From Candidatus Amarolinea dominans (GTDB lineage Bacteria > Chloroflexota > Anaerolineae > SSC4 > Amarolineaceae), in contig JADJYJ010000004.1 in assembly GCA_016719785.1 (NCBI GenBank), positions 248,001 through 312,000 on the forward strand: DNA of 64,000 bases. The letters are read 5' to 3'. The position numbers were made by a program, and so were the translations under genes. The notes under the pieces were generated by a model that was given only the letters and a program-made list of their open reading frames with translations, was not told the DNA's origin and ran no database searches. Numbering within the stretch: the stretch's first letter is position 1; every line of letters starts with the position of its first letter. Shown one piece after another: positions 61,476-64,000 of the stretch.

Positions 61476-62189
61476 TCAGAGGCCGGGGGCGACCACCCGG
61501 AAACCCACATTGCTGTTACGGGCGCCAGGCGGGTCCCCGATACGATAGGCGCAGCGCACGGGGTCAACGTTGGAGACGAAAGAGCCGCCACGCATCACAC
61601 GATGAACATTTGTTCTACTCTGATCCTCACGCCCGTCGTCGGCCCGATACGGATAGCCAAACTCTGGCTTCTGCCAATCCTCGCCCCACGCGCTGCGCGT
61701 CCACTGCCAAACATTACCGGCCATATCGAAGACCTCATAAGGGCTGCGGCCGGCCGCAAAGATGCCTACGGGGCTGGTGTCGCCGATGCCGGTCTCACCC
61801 ATGTTGCACTTCATAGCGTCGAAGGTATTACCCCACGGCCAGGTGCGGCCATCCGTGCCGCGGGCAGCCTTCTCCCACTCCGCCTCGGTGGGCAGACGCA
61901 GCTCACGCCCCTCCTGCCGGCTGCGCCAGGCGCAGTAGGCGTTGGCGTCATCCCAACCGACATACACCACAGGATGATTGCGCAGTTCGATCGGCGCGCG
62001 CGGCCCCCGCCAGTGAACCGGCGGCTCGTGGTGGGTCGCCAGGACAAACTCCTCGTACTGCGCATTGGTGACCGGATAGGCGCCGATACGAAAATCACCC
62101 ACCCAGACCGGATGCGCCGGTTTCTCGTTGTCATTGACGATCGTTGCTCCCCATCGTAAACTCGCCGGCCGGCACGGGCAGCAGCACAT
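61476..62189 (-). CDS. Formylglycine-generating-enzyme/C-type-lectin-fold domain (C-terminal part of the NACHT protein)
   Basis: Reads as an FGE-sulfatase domain: GAYPVTNAQYEEF, VGWDDANAYCAWRS, LPTEAEWEKAARG, FDMAGNVWQWT, VMRGGSF and the ending GFRVVAPGL. The first residues of the frame are off. The true join to the NACHT part is DPR-DFDVLLPVPAGEFTMGSND, in a third frame at about 62150-62205, so two small frameshifts separate the pieces. It would lack the N-terminal part needed for FGE activity alone, and may serve as a ligand-binding sensor. DGR variable proteins share this fold, but no reverse transcriptase or template is in the window. Confidence 0.8.
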   Translation of the reverse strand: MCCCPCRPASLRWGATIVNDNEKPAHPVWVGDFRIGAYPVTNAQYEEFVLATHHEPPVHWRGPRAPIELRNHPVVYVGWDDANAYCAWRSRQEGRELRLPTEAEWEKAARGTDGRTWPWGNTFDAMKCNMGETGIGDTSPVGIFAAGRSPYEVFDMAGNVWQWTRSAWGEDWQKPEFGYPYRADDGREDQSRTNVHRVMRGGSFVSNVDPVRCAYRIGDPPGARNSNVGFRVVAPGL

Positions 62190-62203
62190 CGAAGTCGCGG
62201 ATC

Positions 62204-64000
62204 GCCCAACGCGCTGAGCACGGAGCCGGCTTCGGCCCGTTCACGCGGGGTGAGGCGGTCGTGCGTGATGAGATCGGTCAGGCGCTGGCGCACGCGTTCG
62301 ATCAGCTCAGGGCCGAGCGCGCGCCGCTGCGCGCGGCCCAGGCCAAAGTCCAGCAGCGCCTGTCCGGCCAGCCAGGCCTGCCGCCAGGCCGCATCATCCG
62401 CCGGCGGGGTCTTGGGGCACAGTTCGTCCACCAGGAGCAGCGGCTCGTCGCGACCATCCTGTACCTGGATGCCGACCGCCAGGAGGATCACTTCGCGCCA
62501 GAAGCTGGCGGTCGCGGCCAGTTTCACGGTCTCGCTCACGAAGTCGCGTTGGCGGCTGAGATGGCAGGCGGCCAGGTATTCCTGGAAGGTGCGATGCGGA
62601 AAACGATAGAGCTGGCCCGGCACCACCTCCACTAGCAGGCCCGCACGCTCGTTCATCACCGCCACCACCTGCTCGGCCCAATCCTTGCTCTTCTGCGGGT
62701 GCAGATCGGCCAGGGCCGCGACCAGGTCGCTCATGGTCACGTCGGCCGTGGCCTCACGATCGGCCTCTTGCGGCAAATGGGCATGTACGTCGTAGGCCAG
62801 GCGCCAGAGCGTTTGCTGCACATCAATGTCCTGCAGACCGGCCTCAGCCAGCAGGCGGCGCCAGGTCGTTTGTCCACCGGCGTCGCCCTTCAGCTTGACC
62901 GCCTCCCAGCGCGAGAGCAGCAGGTCAACCACGTCTCGGTAGAGCAGCACACGCGCGTCGGGCAGCTCGTCCCTGCGCGTATGCACCACGGCCATCGTGG
63001 TCAGCAGCAGCGGATTGCGCGCCAGCCGGCGTAAGTCCTCACGGCGCACCGCGCGGCTCAGCTTGGCGGCTGAGGTCTGGGCCTCGTCGGGTGTGCGCTC
63101 GCGCATCACCGCCAACTGGCGATACCAGGCCGAGATGAAGGCGTCAATCTTCTCCTCGTCCAACGGCGCCAGCTCCACCACTGTGGGCCAGAGGGTGTCG
63201 GACAAATGCCAGCGCCTGTCCTGGTAGCTCAAGACGCGGCAGGTCACAACCACGCGCAGGCTTGGGTAGGCGATGGGCAGGTCGTTGATCATCTCTTTGA
63301 TGCGCCCCAGCACGGCCGCCTGGACAGGCACCTCGTCCAGGCCATCCAGGAGCAAGATGGCGGCGCCGTCCTGCAGATGATCGGTCAAAAACTCAAGGCA
63401 GTCGCCCAGGCCATTCTCGCCCAGCCAGGATGCGAGATAGGCGAGCAGCAGGCCGGTTTTCGGTGGGGGATCGGTCGCCTTGCTCAGCCAGGCCGCCAGG
63501 TAGCGCAGCGTCACCGGCACAGGCAGCACCTGGCTGGCGTCGGCCGGCCAGGTGGGCAAGCGCTCCAGCCAGCCGCCGCGGGCGTCCAGCGCGGCATTGG
63601 CCAGGCAGTAAGCCAGGTGATTGACAAAGGTGGATTTGCCGCCGCCCGGCTCGCCCACCAACACCAGGCGCGGGGTCTGCGCCACGGCCTCCAGCGCGGA
63701 CCAGGGGCGCTCATCCGGCCGGCCCAGCATCTCCTCCTGGCCGCGCTTACGGCCGGAAGGGTCTTCGGTCGGCACGCGGGTCTTGGTATCGAGCGCCACG
63801 TAGACATCGGCCAGCGGCAGGCGTTCTTCCGCCGGCGTCTCCGCGCTGGCCGCCTTGATGTCCACCGCGGTCAGCGGCAAGAAGCGCAGATCGGCCGCGA
63901 TGCGCTGAAGGTAGCGCCGGCGCTGCTCCTCATACAGCTTGGCGGCCTGGCGACCGCCGGGCGCAGCGTTGGATGGGCGCCGCGCCTCCCGGCACGGCAA
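62204..64000 (-). CDS. NACHT-type STAND ATPase, 5' partial
   Basis: A large signalling ATPase reading in from beyond 64000; ~600 residues are seen. Walker A GEPGGGKST is followed by Walker B AAILLLDGLDEVP, sensor VVVTCRVLSYQ and a winged-helix region (LARNPLLLTTMAVVH, then FPHRTFQEYLAACHL). It is followed, after small frameshifts at about 62205 and 62150, by the FGE-like domain at 61476. The open frame runs on to 61811 but its last ~130 codons are out of frame with the protein. Such NACHT proteins act in bacterial immunity or signalling. Confidence 0.85.

Noticed and set aside
61476..62189. Diversity-generating retroelement target
   Set aside because: The fold fits, but no reverse transcriptase, accessory gene or template repeat is in the window and the end is not rich in AAC codons; kept only as a check.

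Overview
The window looks like a chromosomal segment of an uncultured filamentous or biofilm-type Chloroflexota (Anaerolineae/Caldilineae-like). This is inferred from the high G+C coding, two LacI-regulated carbohydrate ABC operons, the short eukaryote/archaeal-type prolyl-tRNA synthetase, cyanophycin synthetase, a DUF2207 protein, abundant short repeats and STAND ATPases. All names come from reading motifs and recalling families; no database search was run. Several genes carry single-base frameshifts, which may be real decay or assembly errors.

Layout. 1-4660: respiratory and copper-related genes (ctaB end, SCO1/SenC, YtkA/FixH-like lipoprotein, polyferredoxin membrane protein, anchored envelope protein), peppered with 7-bp tandem arrays. 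4660-14960: accessory region with lower G+C. It holds a duplicated ~150-bp repeat, broken small genes, a three-gene operon (PIN nuclease, unknown protein, Rad50-like ATPase), cyanophycin synthetase, and an AccI-type restriction-modification pair with a frameshifted endonuclease. 14960-19610: cyclase-family hydrolase plus a three-subunit molybdenum hydroxylase, closed by a terminator. 19700-26040: LacI regulator with CelR-like operator boxes, sugar ABC transporter and a clan-A glycoside hydrolase lipoprotein. 26190-29100: coiled-coil protein, a large array of palindromic repeats, a DUF559 nuclease and a STAND fragment. 29130-34290: export system with two near-identical HlyD-type adaptors and a MacB-like permease, but no ATPase. 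34340-41630: second LacI regulator, ABC transporter, HAD phosphatase and FGGY kinase. 41640-44110: pabB-pabC. 44240-49020: TPR membrane protein, R2-like ligand-binding oxidase, DUF2207 protein, lipoprotein. 49200-52700: KimA-like potassium transporter with two TrkA/RCK proteins. 52830-55830: GH35 beta-galactosidase (frameshifted). 55990-61150: tRNA-Lys, helical repeat protein behind one of two twin promoter/operator units, phosphoesterase, LOG-like protein, proS, nucleotidyltransferase. 61470-64000: NACHT ATPase with a C-terminal formylglycine-generating-enzyme domain, running off the window.

The best candidate for an undescribed system is the overlapping PIN / unknown / Rad50-like operon (5871-9279). 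It resembles a compact Mre11-Rad50 or Lamassu-type machine in which a PIN nuclease takes the effector position. Other signals of interest are the pervasive heptamer arrays, one of which is embedded in frame inside a gene, palindromic repeats embedded in coding sequence, and the twin promoters sharing a TGACGCA-R-TGCGTCA operator.
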